A stretch of DNA of 64,000 nucleotides from AP-15 sp963772965 (GTDB taxonomy: Bacteria > Pseudomonadota > Alphaproteobacteria > ATCC43930 > CGMCC-115725): assembly GCA_963772965.1 (NCBI GenBank), contig CAVYZU010000012.1:1-64000 (forward strand), given 5' to 3'. The position numbers and the translations under genes are program-made. The notes under the pieces were generated by a model. It did no database searches. It was not told the DNA's origin and saw only the letters and a program-made list of their open reading frames with translations. Shown in pieces: positions 8,960-17,692 of the stretch; the stretch's first letter is position 1; each line of letters opens with the position of its first letter.

Positions 8960-9121
8960 TCAATGCGAAACATGCAAGAAGATGTGCGGCCACAGGCCAA
9001 TCAGGCCGATAAAAATCAAGTAAATCGCGACCACGTAGTTCAGGATTCGAGGCACCAACAAGATCAGGATGCCCGCGATCAACGCGATGAGCGGTTGTAT
9101 GGACACAATATCGATCGTCAT
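8960..9121 (-). CDS. DUF3096-family small membrane protein
   Basis: A 53-residue protein. The sequence MTIDIVSIQPLIALIAGILI, then LLVPRILNYVVAIYLIFIGL, matches the pattern of the DUF3096 family, whose members are 45-55 residues with two short membrane segments joined by a PR(I/L)LNY motif. AGAGG lies 9 nt upstream of the ATG. Its function is unknown in the family. It is convergent with the ligase gene and divergent from the LLM monooxygenase gene. Confidence 0.85.
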   Translation of the reverse strand: MTIDIVSIQPLIALIAGILILLVPRILNYVVAIYLIFIGLIGLWPHIFLHVSH

Positions 9122-9301
9122 CGGGGCGAACCTCTGCCGGGGTTAGTACAAAGGGAATAGATTTCCACGCGGTGGCCGGCGGCAAAAAGCGGATTGTGCG
9201 CGGGCGTAGGAGATTTTCAATCGACAGGCTGCTGGCGTGGAGTGACGATGCACGCGGCGGCTCCTAGAGCGATGGTTGCGCTGTTTCACGGGAGGCAGAC
9301 G

Positions 9302-10543
9302 ATGACGCGCAAATTCTTCTTTTTCTCGGAGATGGGTTACAACGCTTATCCGCCCGAGGTCCCCGAGCAATACGGCTACACGGCGCTGATGCTGCCCAAC
9401 AGCATTTTCGATCCGGAGAAGGCGCGCGATCTCTGGCAGATGTTTCTGCGCGAGCACGAATACGCGTCGGAGATGGGCTTCGATGGGTCGGTGTGCAACG
9501 AACACCACAACAACGTGCTGTCGATGCAGGAGAGCGTCAACATATCGGCGGCGGTGGTCAGTCAGCGCATCAAGGGCACGATCGCGCTGATCGGCAATCC
9601 GCTGCCGATCCACGACAATCCGGTGCGTGTCGCCGAAGAGATCGCGATGCTCGATCTGATCTCGGGCGGCCGCATCATCTCGGGTTTTGTGCGCGGTACC
9701 GGCATCGAGCAGCTGTCGACCAACGCCAATCCCGCCTATAATCGCGAGCGCTTTGAGGAAGCCTTTGAGCTGATCAAGAAGACCTGGACCGTGCCGGGCC
9801 CGTTCCGTTGGGAGGGCAAGCACTATCACCTGCGGGTCGTCAATCCGTGGCAATTGCCATTGCAGAAGCCGCACCCGCCGATCTGGGCGGCTGGCATCTT
9901 GAGTCCGGAGACGATCCGCTGGGCGGCAAAACAGCGTATCACTTATCTCGTTCTCGGCAGCGCACTCGACGCCACAGCCGCCTGCCGCGAGATTTACCAC
10001 GAGGTCGCAAAGCAGGACGGCTGGACGCCGACGCCCCAACATCTCGGCTATCTGATCCACACCTGCGTACTCGACACTGACGAGGAAGCCTACGAGATGG
10101 GCCGCCATCACTACGGCGGCGCTTCGGTCATCGGGCGCCGCGGTGGCGTGGCGGCATCGGCGTTGACGGCGGGCACCGGCTCGGCCGGCGTGACAAGCGG
10201 CGGGCCGCATCCGGAATGGATGGCGCCGCCGGGCTACATGTCGAAACAGGCGAAAACCAGCAACATGGCGAGGGAGCGCGGCGCCTCCGAAGGGAGCTAC
10301 GACGCCGCCATCCGCGCCGGGCTGATCGTCACCGGCAGCCCAAAGACGATCATCCAGAAGTTCAAGCACATCATCGACCGCACCGATCCCGGCTACCTGA
10401 CCTTTTGGGCGCGCGAGGGCAAGAAGCCGCACGCGGCGACGATGCGGGGAATCGAGCTTCTCGGCAGGGAGGTGATTCCGGCGCTCCGCGAGCACCAGTC
10501 GGCTCTCGTTACCGGAAAGGAGGTGACGCCATGGCCTCAATGA
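9302..10543 (+). CDS. LLM class flavin-dependent oxidoreductase
   Basis: A 413-residue luciferase-like monooxygenase using FMNH2 and oxygen. It has the family's TIM-barrel features: MGYNAYPPEV at the start, EHHNNVLSM, then NPLPIHDNPVRVAEEIAMLD and LISGGRIISGFVRGTGIEQ. The substrate cannot be assigned. The start is ATG 9302 preceded by GGGAGG; longer in-frame starts run into the intergenic region. It overlaps the following alpha/beta hydrolase gene, so the two were probably co-transcribed; monooxygenase-hydrolase pairs of this kind are common in the breakdown of aromatic or heterocyclic compounds. Confidence 0.92.
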   Translation: MTRKFFFFSEMGYNAYPPEVPEQYGYTALMLPNSIFDPEKARDLWQMFLREHEYASEMGFDGSVCNEHHNNVLSMQESVNISAAVVSQRIKGTIALIGNPLPIHDNPVRVAEEIAMLDLISGGRIISGFVRGTGIEQLSTNANPAYNRERFEEAFELIKKTWTVPGPFRWEGKHYHLRVVNPWQLPLQKPHPPIWAAGILSPETIRWAAKQRITYLVLGSALDATAACREIYHEVAKQDGWTPTPQHLGYLIHTCVLDTDEEAYEMGRHHYGGASVIGRRGGVAASALTAGTGSAGVTSGGPHPEWMAPPGYMSKQAKTSNMARERGASEGSYDAAIRAGLIVTGSPKTIIQKFKHIIDRTDPGYLTFWAREGKKPHAATMRGIELLGREVIPALREHQSALVTGKEVTPWPQ

Positions 10544-11329
10544 TCACCGCGACACCACAGCTGATCGAGGCGGCCGGAATTACGGTCGAGCTGCGCCGCG
10601 GTGGCAGGGGCAAGCCATTGCTCCTCCTTCACGGCGAATTGGGCGTGCCCGGCTGGCTCGATAGCTTTGCGCGTCTCGCCGAACATTACGACGTGATCGT
10701 TCCGTCTCTGCCCGGCTATGGGCAATCGACCCGGCCGGAGTGGATCATGGGAGTGCACGATCTCGCCGCCTGGGTGACCTGGTTCGCCCGCGACCTCGAC
10801 CTAAGCACACCGGTCAATGTCATTGGCTCTTCGCTTGGCGGCTGGGTCGCCGCCGAGATCGCTACGGTCGCGCCGCAGTTCTTGAACAAGATGGTGCTGG
10901 TCGGTGCGATGGGCATCAAGCCCGAACAGGGTGAGATCTTCGACTATTTCCTCGATTCTGGCATGACGGGCCTGCGGCGCTCCTTCCACCGGCCCGGATA
11001 AGTCGGCCGAGTTCATGCGCTATTGGGGCAAGGAATTGACGCCGGAGGAAACCGATCTCATCGAGCAGCACCGCGAGATGACCTGCCGCATCGCCTGGAA
11101 GCCTTATATGCACAGCCTGACGCTGCGCCATCTGCTGCGCGGTGTCCGCACGCCGACCTTGCTCGTCTGGGGCCGCGAAGATATGATCACGCCGGTTAAC
11201 TGTGGCGAGATCTATCAACGGGCCATCCCCGGGGCGCGCCTCGTCACGATCCCGAATTGCGGCCATATGCCCGAAATGGAGAGGCCAGCCGAGTTTGCCG
11301 AACTCGTTCGGAAGTTCCTTAGCGAGTAA
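10531..11329 (+). pseudogene. Alpha/beta hydrolase, one frameshift
   Basis: A complete alpha/beta hydrolase split by a single extra base. Part 1 (10531 to about 10998) carries the oxyanion-hole region LLLLHGELGVPGW and the nucleophile elbow GSSLGG. Part 2 (about 10999-11329) carries the acid residue in LLVWGREDMITP and the catalytic histidine in NCGHMPEMERP. Deleting one G in the CCCGGATAAG run near 10996-11000 restores a continuous frame. AAAGGAGG at 10516-10523 supports ATG 10531. It overlaps the end of the LLM gene by 13 nt, so they form an operon. All triad residues are present, so the gene may be functional if the frameshift is an assembly error. Confidence 0.8.
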
Positions 11330-11441
11330 GCATCTCGGTGCTGGTTGAGATCACATTATGGGCAGCCGCTTTAGAGCACCTTGAGCGCTAGCGTATCCAC
11401 CGGGTTACTTACACTGCAGAGCCCGTTTCCGGTATCGGGAA

Positions 11442-11768
11442 TTAGCTATTCCCGCACCAATCCGCCGATGGGATCACGGCTCCGATGACATAACCCGACA
11501 GGTCGGTCGCCAAGAACCCGACCGCCTTGGCGCAATCCTCGACCGCCCCAAGACGACGCAGAGCGACTAACATCATCACGTGCTTGGTCGCCCGTACGCA
11601 CCTTGGCGATGGCGGGTACGCTCATTACGGCGCAAGGCCGCTATCGCCCATTACACCCGGTATCTAGCGCAGGATCTGGGGCCGTTGGGAATAACCGCCA
11701 ACTGCATTGCGCCCGGCGTGATCGCGACCGGGCGGATCGTGGCGACGTTGATTCTAGGCAGCAGCTAG
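11442..11768. pseudogene. SDR gene broken by an internal inversion
   Basis: Two pieces of one short-chain dehydrogenase/reductase lie in opposite directions. The minus strand at about 11442-11575 encodes the C-terminal end (RRLGAVEDCAKAVGFLATDL, SGYVIGAVIP). The plus strand at about 11630-11757 encodes the piece just before it (KAAIAHYTRYLAQDLGPLG, ITANCIAPGVIATGRI), starting at the lysine of the YxxxK region. The order fits an original minus-strand gene whose middle segment (about 11580-11770) was flipped. The N-terminal nucleotide-binding part is not found. Confidence 0.6.
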
Positions 11769-11825
11769 AGCAACCGTGATCGGGCGGAGCATAACTGGCG
11801 GACGGGTTTCGGTACTCGACATAGA

Positions 11826-12117
11826 TCAAATATCTTCCGCACGGAGTAGCACAAAGCCGTTGTTATCGAGCTGTCCAGCGTTCACTTGCTGGGCAGCGCG
11901 GAGTTCGATCAGTTGCCGATGCGCGTCAAATATTTGCGTGAGCGCAGGCTCGGAGAGGTCTCCCGACTGGACTGCATTTTCCAGCGCATCGATTGCAATA
12001 AAGCATAAGACGCTCTCACGACCCCGTTTGTGTAAAAAGAAGGAGAACGCCTTGGCTTGGGGATTCCACGATGGTGGCCCCGAGTTCGATAAACCATCCT
12101 GCTTCTTCAATTGTCAT
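11826..12117 (-). pseudogene. Small DUF1488-like protein, probably frameshifted
   Basis: The C-terminal ~65 residues (RESVLCFIAIDALENAV, ALTQIFDAHRQLIELRA, NGFVLLRAEDI) look like the small DUF1488 family. The good ribosome-binding site GGGAGG and ATG 12117 lead into a different frame (MTIEEAGWFIEL...) that stops after 33 codons. The frame carrying the conserved part has only a TTG at 12110. A frameshift in the first 30 codons would reconcile the two. The family assignment is tentative. Confidence 0.4.
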
Positions 12118-12377
12118 TGTAGCACCTCCCAATTCTTCAACACCGCAAGAGATTGATGGTGCCCACATTCTGGCGGTCGACGGTGCAATTGTGGTCAGCG
12201 AACCAATATCCAGGCCTGCACGGGAAGTGGCGTTCGGCCTCGGTGATCCTCAGCTTGGAACTGGCGGCGATTTTTGTTCCTCGTTTGTGCTTAGATCCGA
12301 AGATTGCATGTGGGCCCTACCCTGTCTACCGGGACTGGGCTTTCCGCCTCCCGGCGCCATATGCGGGCCATGTGCAA

Positions 12378-13752
12378 CGACTTGTCTGATTGCGAAGAGC
12401 TCCGCAACGGTCCAGCCGCTCTATTTTGCACCAGCATCGATGACCCGCGCGGATCGCTCTTGTCTACGAGGTCGGCGCTGAGGCCGCCTCAAGATGGTGG
12501 TCCGAAAGCCGAGGGCTGCTATCTTCGAGCGCGTACTTGAGCACAATCGTTACAGCGCAGTCGCCTCGACCCGGTCCTCGCGGGACATCGCTCCGCCAGC
12601 GCGGCGGATTCCGATAGTTTCAGATAATCAAGCAGCTGACGATGGCTCCAGTCGTGCCCACCGGAACTCGGTGCCATCGGCCCAGATACGGTGCATGACG
12701 ACGGCGAGCTTGCGGGCAACGCCGACGATCGCACGCCGCAGGCCGCGCCGCTTGGCAAGGCGCAACCCCCAGTTCCTGAGAGCCGAATGCTTTTGGCAAC
12801 GCGTCAGCAGCGCGAGCGCAGCCTGGTACAACGTCGTTCTCATCAACGCGTCGCCGCACTTCGATATGCCGCTGTTTCGATCAACCTCGCCAGAGGCATA
12901 CTTCTTCGGGGTCAGACCGAGATGTGCTCCGACATCTCGTGATCGTTGAAAGCGATCCGGGTCGTCGATGGTAGTGAGGTAAGTCACTGCGGTGATCGAC
13001 CCGATGCCGGGGATGGTCATCAGCCGCCGGCAAATCGGGTCCGCGCGTACTGCCGTCAGCACCATCCGGTGCAGAACCGCAGTCTGCTGTCGGAGTGCAG
13101 TGCGTGCGATCAGCATCGGCTGCACCATAGCCGCAAGGCGAGGCTGGTTCTCCAGCAGCTCCAGGACACGCTTTTGGAACGAGGCCTGAGTGATCCGGCC
13201 GGCAAGTTTGAGGCCGAAGACGCGCAACGTGCCGCGAATTTCGTTCTCGAGATCGATCTGCTTCGTGAGCAGCGTTCTACGATTGACGAGCAGCATGCGA
13301 AGCTCCTGGCTTATCGCGCTCTTCACGTGAACGACGCTGAACCACCCGACCCGCATGCAGTGTGCAATGGCGCGCGCATCATTGCGGTCACTCTTTACGG
13401 GCATGGTTTTTGTCAGGCCGCGAAGATGCCGCGGATCGATACAGATCGCCGGCAGTCCCGCCGCGCGCAGCTCGGTGTAGAGCCAACCCGAGGTGGCTCC
13501 GGCTTCGAGGCCGACCCGCTCGAATGGTAAATCCAAGTTGGCGAGCCAGGCAGCGATATCCTCCGGCTCCGAGGCGGCGGAACACTCCCGGATAATGGCT
13601 ACGTTCTGGTCGACGACGCAGATCGCCGTCTCGGCAAGCGATACATCCAGTGCGACATAGTGCTTCATGACCTGGTACTCCCCTTGCAATGCCGGCGAAC
13701 CGCCGGGAAAAGACTGGGCCGGCGAGGCGCAAACGCAATCACCCCATCTTCG
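12378..13752 (-). mobile_element. IS110-family (IS1111-like) insertion sequence
   Basis: The element carries an IS110-type transposase and appears inserted in the yedK gene. Ends are inferred from the target: ATGTGCAA at 12370-12377 on the left and GCAATCGTG from 13753 on the right together rebuild the expected start of yedK, sharing GCAA. Subterminal inverted repeats TGATTGCG (12387-12394) and its complement (13734-13741) lie 9-11 nt inside the ends, as in the IS1111 group. The 250 nt between the transposase stop and the left end is non-coding; in this family such a region can carry the guide (bridge/seek) RNA. Length is about 1.38 kb, normal for the family. Confidence 0.7.
12628..13668 (-). 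CDS. IS110-family transposase
   Basis: A 346-residue RNA-guided DEDD recombinase of the IS110 family. The RuvC-like N-terminal domain has Asp in HYVALDVSL, Glu in GLEAGATSG and the Asp pair in KSDRNDARAIA. The C-terminal Transposase_20 domain has LMTIPGIGSITA and the serine region following GLTPKKYASGEVDR. The start is ATG 13668, with GGGGAG 9 nt upstream; an ATG at 13689 is also in frame but less well placed. The frame is intact, so the element may be active. Confidence 0.95.
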   Translation of the reverse strand: MKHYVALDVSLAETAICVVDQNVAIIRECSAASEPEDIAAWLANLDLPFERVGLEAGATSGWLYTELRAAGLPAICIDPRHLRGLTKTMPVKSDRNDARAIAHCMRVGWFSVVHVKSAISQELRMLLVNRRTLLTKQIDLENEIRGTLRVFGLKLAGRITQASFQKRVLELLENQPRLAAMVQPMLIARTALRQQTAVLHRMVLTAVRADPICRRLMTIPGIGSITAVTYLTTIDDPDRFQRSRDVGAHLGLTPKKYASGEVDRNSGISKCGDALMRTTLYQAALALLTRCQKHSALRNWGLRLAKRRGLRRAIVGVARKLAVVMHRIWADGTEFRWARLEPSSAA

Positions 13753-14315
13753 GCAATCGTGTTCCTTACGACGACTATCTGCGGGCGTTCAGCCAAATCC
13801 GCGCTCCGTTGCGCTGGCCGACAGCACCCCCAAACCTCGAATCGCGTGACGATATCTGGCCGACTGAGATAGCACCCGTCATTCGGCGCCGCGATGATGG
13901 TGTCGAGCTGGTTCAGCTGCGGTGGGGTTTTCCGCCGAGCCGGCCGAAAGGAGCACCGGTCATCAATTTTCGATCGGAGGGCCGGCGCTTTCCTGTGGGC
14001 CGCTGCCTGGCGCCGGCGTCACATTTCTTCGAGTTCACCGGCAGCAAGTCGCCGAAATCGAAGTGGAAGTTCACCAAGGCGGGTGAGGATTGGTTTTGCT
14101 TCGCCGGGCTCTGGCGGCCGATGCCCGATGGTGCGGGGGACGCGTTCACCCTGCTAACGACCGAACCCGGCCCCGACGTTGCGCCAATTCATGACCGGCA
14201 GATGGTCATCCTCGACCGGGCGGATTGGCTCGCCTGGCTCGATCTCACGCGGTCGGAAGCCGAGCTGCTCCGCCCGCTACCCGCCGGGTCTCTGATTGTC
14301 GAACAAGTCCGGTGA
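13753..14315 (+). pseudogene. yedK: SRAP/YedK-family protein separated from its start codon and catalytic Cys2
   Basis: The frame encodes a SRAP (HMCES/YedK) protein from codon 3 on: NRVPYDDYLRAFSQI, APNLESRDDIWPTEIAPVI, LVQLRWGFPP, INFRSEGRRF, CLAPASHFFEF, DWFCFAGLWRP, APIHDRQMVIL. SRAP proteins begin Met-Cys, and Cys2 crosslinks to abasic sites in single-stranded DNA. Here the codons before NRVPY read Phe-Gly and belong to the IS110 end, while ATGTGC remains on the far side of the element at 12370-12375. The in-frame ATG at 13689 gives only IS-derived leader residues, so the protein would lack Cys2 and be inactive. Precise loss of the element would restore the gene. Confidence 0.82.
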
Positions 14316-14357
14316 TCGGATCGAGCAACTACTGAGGACTTTTGTGATTAACGTGAC

Positions 14358-14873
14358 CTACTGCACCGAGACACCCACGCTCTCGAGATTGCATGGACGG
14401 CTTCCGCCGCATGGTGACGACAGGACGGGCCGCTCCGCAGAGCTAATCGGTGCCGGCGGTTGCGCTGGTACTGTTGGCAAAGCAGCAGCTGTGGCCGGCG
14501 CGAGGTCGAGGTTGATCTGACCAGGGTATTCGTAGTTGGCGCCGGTAGACGCGTCGACGATGGCGCCAACGCCGCCGCCGAGAATGATGTTTCCGAAGGT
14601 GGTTCCCTGAAAGCCCGGGGATCGGGTGACCGATGCCATTTGATACCCCGGCTTCGAGCAGGTGACCGTAAGGTCGTTTTTACTCTTGTCCACTCGTATG
14701 CTTCCCGGCGTGCTCGCAATGTCACCAAGGTGTGCGCCTTCCCGAGACACCTGACACGCCGCACCGGACGGCGACGTGGAAACCTGGACACTCTGCCCGG
14801 TTCCTTCCATGATCGTGGCGCAGCCGACAAGCGAGGCGGCCATCAGCACTGACGCGAAATGCGCTTTTCTCAT
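14358..14873 (-). CDS. Putative outer-membrane lipoprotein
   Basis: A 171-residue protein with a lipoprotein signal: basic start (MRKAHF), hydrophobic core and lipobox LVGC with Cys18 as the acylated residue. The mature part has a PEGA-like beta region (VQVSTSPSGAACQVSREG, TPGSIRVDKSKNDLTVTC, KPGYQ), a glycine-rich hydrophobic segment (GNIILGGGVGAIVDASTG) and a proline-rich tail. Such proteins are often annotated only as lipoproteins; no enzymatic role is suggested. It faces the yedK remnant convergently. Function unknown. Confidence 0.8.
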   Translation of the reverse strand: MRKAHFASVLMAASLVGCATIMEGTGQSVQVSTSPSGAACQVSREGAHLGDIASTPGSIRVDKSKNDLTVTCSKPGYQMASVTRSPGFQGTTFGNIILGGGVGAIVDASTGANYEYPGQINLDLAPATAAALPTVPAQPPAPISSAERPVLSSPCGGSRPCNLESVGVSVQ

Positions 14874-14965
14874 CCCGAGAACGCTCCCGATTCTACATCG
14901 CGTCCCGAGAATTAAGCGGATTTAAGTTAGGTCTCCGTAAACGACCAGCAGTCGGTTCCGGCTAA

Positions 14966-15487
14966 CCACCATTGCCGGCCTCGGCCCGTTCGATCACTTG
15001 GCGGTGACGGTTGGTGATCCGCTGTTGAACAAACCGATTATGGAGCTGACGCGAAGAAGCGCGCTCGGCCTTCGAGGTGCGGTTCTGGGTCGTCAGTCCA
15101 ACGCGTCCGCGCCAACTTATCCGCATATCAGCAAATCGGGCTCGATCACGCTGGTTTCCGGCCTCGCCGGTCAGCGCGCGTCGCCGGGTCGCGGCATCTA
15201 TGCCGGCGTGCTCGGCGGCATCGAGGGCATGGTGAAGAGCTTTGCCGCCGAACTGCGGCCGGTGCCGGGTCAACGGGGTGTGCGCTGGCGCGGTCGACAC
15301 CGAGCTATGGCATCGATTGCCCGAGGCCGAGAGGTTGGCGACATTCGAGCGGATCGGGGCACGTCTGCCGGTTGGACGGGTCGGCAAGCCTGAGGATATC
15401 GCCGAAGCCTATCTGTATCTGATGAAGACCGGCTTCAGCACCGGCGAGACGATTGTCATCGACGGCGGGGCACTGCAGGCACCATGA
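14966..15487 (+). pseudogene. SDR family oxidoreductase remnant with several frameshifts
   Basis: Pieces of a short-chain dehydrogenase appear in successive frames: FDHLAVTVGDPLLNKP (about 14990), EARSAFEVRFW (about 15055-15090), SGSITLVSGLAGQRASPG (about 15140), GIEGMVKSFAAELRPV (about 15220), then RVNGVCAGAVDTELW to the end at 15487 (IAEAYLYLMKTGFSTG, ETIVIDGGAL). The Rossmann N-terminus is missing. At least two frameshifts are present, so the gene is dead. Confidence 0.75.
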
Positions 15488-15837
15488 CCCAATTGGGGCG
15501 GGCTAACTTGGGTATCCCTTGTCGATCGGCAATGCCGCACGCGTAGCGCATCAGCCGATTGAGCCGTCGTAAAGCGTTAGATCGTCAAATCCGAACTGGT
15601 AGCGCAGGCTAGGTCGACGGTGCCCTCACCACGACATAAAGACGATGGTGTGCCGTCGAATGTCGCCATCACCATGACTGAAATAAGAGGCGCCGGGGCG
15701 AAAGAAAGGATGGTGGACCCGAGCCCGTCGGGCTCCCGCGATCTCACTGGCCGCCTAATCCAGGGCAGACGGCCCATGTGGACAGCACACTAACAGCACA
15801 CCGGTGGCTTGAGCCTCGCCTAACCACCTGAAATTAT
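15488..15837. other. Gene-free stretch next to the tRNA-Glu 3' end
   Basis: No credible gene is seen. A short hairpin-like sequence GAGCCCGTCGGGCTC occurs near 15722-15736. Its position directly downstream of the 3' end of a tRNA gene makes it a possible attachment-site scar, but no integrase gene or repeated tRNA end was found. Confidence 0.4.
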
Positions 15838-15913
15838 TGGCGTCCCCAAGGGGATTCGAACCCCTGTTACCGCCGTGAAAGGGCGATGTCCTAGGCCTCT
15901 AGACGATGGGGAC
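15838..15913 (-). tRNA. tRNA-Glu (anticodon TTC)
   Basis: A full cloverleaf folds on the minus strand: acceptor stem GTCCCCA/TGGGGAC, D arm GTCT...GGAC, anticodon loop CTTTCAC within the stem CGCC/GGCG, T arm AGGGG-TTCGAAT-CCCCT, discriminator G and encoded CCA. The anticodon is TTC, glutamate. Confidence 0.97.
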
Positions 15914-16134
15914 GCAGACCACGTCGGCGCTTGCATCTAAAGTGCTGGGGACGAGAAATCAACAGCACTCTCTGTCTTGGCGCACAACGGCAGTTGTTTC
16001 GATCCATGGTGGGCCGTGGTCTTCGGTCCGTCGGGCGGCGTCTTCGACTGCATAGCAAATCGCCCGTCGCCATCCGATCTCTCTTATGGAATCGCTGGCA
16101 AGCGAGGCTGCCGCGCACCCGGATCTCGTCTATG

Positions 16135-16917
16135 ATGTCCCACATGAACAATGAAGCCAGCGTTCGGGTCGGGATCGGCGGCTGGGTGTTCCCGCCGTGG
16201 CGCGGCGTGCTTTATCCGGCCGGGCTGACGCAGGCGCGCGAACTCGCCTATGCCAGCCGTCAGGTCACGGCCATCGAAATCAACGGCACCTTCTACGGCA
16301 CTCAGAAGCCGGAAAGCTTTCGCCGTTGGCATGACGAGACCCCGGAGGATTTCGTCTTTTCGCTCAAAGGCCCGCGCTTTGTGACCCACCGGCGCGAGCT
16401 CGCGACCGCCGGCCCGTCGATCGAACGCTTTTTAGGTAGCGGCGTCCTCGAATTGCGCGACAAGCTTGGCCCGATCTTGTGGCAATTCGCTCCATTTCTG
16501 CGCTTTGACGAAGCGGGTTTTGGCGATTTCCTGGCATTGCTCCCGCACGAGGTCGACGGCCTCAGCTTGCGCCATGTCGTCGAAGTGCGGCATTCGAGTT
16601 TTGCGGCGCCCGCCTTTTTTGCGCTCTTGCAGCGCCACAACGTTGCGGTGGCCCAGGTTGACGACGAAAAATTCCCGCACTTTACCGAAACTACCGTCGA
16701 CTTCGTCTATGCCCGGCTTCGCCGCTGTTCGCTGGACGAGCCCGCCGGTTATTCGCCCGAAGCTTTGGATGACTGGGCCGCCCGCGCTCGCGCTTGGGCC
16801 AACGACGGTCTCGATTGTTTTGTCTATTTTATCAACGGCGCCAAGGTGCGGGCGCCAGCGGCGGCGGCAGCCTTGTTAACGCGTCTCACCCCGGCAACGG
16901 CCGCGTCAGCATCGTAA
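16135..16917 (+). CDS. DUF72 (YecE-like) protein
   Basis: A ~260-residue DUF72 protein with the TIM-barrel-like signatures of the family: RVGIGGWVFPPWRGVLYP, then ITAIEINGTFYGT-like sequence (VTAIEINGTFYG), FSLKGPRFVTHRREL, LGPILWQFAP and VVEVRHSSF. Family members are widespread but their biochemical role is not established. The start is ATG 16135 or ATG 16144; earlier in-frame codons run into the tRNA-proximal region. It is convergent with the racemase-family gene, with 5 nt between their ends. Confidence 0.9.
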   Translation: MSHMNNEASVRVGIGGWVFPPWRGVLYPAGLTQARELAYASRQVTAIEINGTFYGTQKPESFRRWHDETPEDFVFSLKGPRFVTHRRELATAGPSIERFLGSGVLELRDKLGPILWQFAPFLRFDEAGFGDFLALLPHEVDGLSLRHVVEVRHSSFAAPAFFALLQRHNVAVAQVDDEKFPHFTETTVDFVYARLRRCSLDEPAGYSPEALDDWAARARAWANDGLDCFVYFINGAKVRAPAAAAALLTRLTPATAASAS

Positions 16918-16922
16918 GCCGA

Positions 16923-17588
16923 TCAAACCGTCAGCCCCGCGACAACCGATTTGAGCTTGGCGACAGCGCTTCCCGGACTGGTCAGGACCGGTCGTCCGAG
17001 CGCTGCACCCGCCGCCGAAGCGGCGTGCGAGGTCGAGAAGTGCGCGAGCAATACCGCGTCGCAATTGCCAAAGCGCCGTGCTGCCGCGGCGACTAGCCCG
17101 TCATGGGTCACCGCGTCGCCTGCCTTGAGCGCCGCCATCGCACCCGGTACGCAATAGGTTTCGAGCGTCGCCGGCGAGCGGCGCGCCGCCGCCATCTGAC
17201 GGAACTCGTCCTCCATCGACGCGACGCTCGGCGCAAAAGTCGCCAGCATGCCGATATGCCGGCCCGCGTTTAATGCCGCCTCAAACATTGCTTCGTTTGG
17301 CTTCAGCACCGGGATCGACAGCCGCGCCGCCGCCATCTCGATAGCCTCGCCAAAGGCCGAGCAGGTGAACAGGATGGCATCGGCTCCGGTCGAGCGGCCG
17401 TATTCGGCGAGTGCAATGATCCGCCCCCTCATCTCCGCGGTCAGCCGCCCTTCGCGTTCGCGGTCGACACTCAGCGAATCGTCGAGGATGTTGACGCATT
17501 CGGCTTCAGGCCACAGCTCGCGAAACGCCGCCTTGACCGGTCCTATCGCAACAGTGACGGCGTGGATCAAAGCAATCCGGGACGACAT
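16923..17588 (-). CDS. Aspartate/glutamate racemase superfamily protein
   Basis: A ~221-residue Asp/Glu/hydantoin racemase-type protein. The first active-site Cys is clear (AILFTCSAFG). At the second catalytic position the sequence reads LAHFSTSHAA, with Ser in place of Cys, as in arylmalonate decarboxylase-like members with one active Cys; so it may not be a classical two-base racemase. KPNEAMFEAAL and GMLATFAPSV are further family signatures. The ATG at 17588 has AGAGGA 6 nt upstream; the earlier ATG at 17594 sits directly on the ribosome-binding site and is unlikely. The substrate is unknown. Confidence 0.82.
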   Translation of the reverse strand: MSSRIALIHAVTVAIGPVKAAFRELWPEAECVNILDDSLSVDREREGRLTAEMRGRIIALAEYGRSTGADAILFTCSAFGEAIEMAAARLSIPVLKPNEAMFEAALNAGRHIGMLATFAPSVASMEDEFRQMAAARRSPATLETYCVPGAMAALKAGDAVTHDGLVAAAARRFGNCDAVLLAHFSTSHAASAAGAALGRPVLTSPGSAVAKLKSVVAGLTV

Positions 17589-17692
17589 TTTCATTCCTCT
17601 TGATTTCTCGGATTCGGGCGGCGGAGCAACGGATCACCGATCGGCGTTGCGGTCAATCGGCTGACCACGAGAAGCGGGGCGACCGTTACTTA

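Noticed and set aside
9143..10540. Long minus-strand frame of 465 codons
   Set aside because: It is antisense to the well-supported LLM monooxygenase gene, in a GC-rich third-position frame, with no family features.
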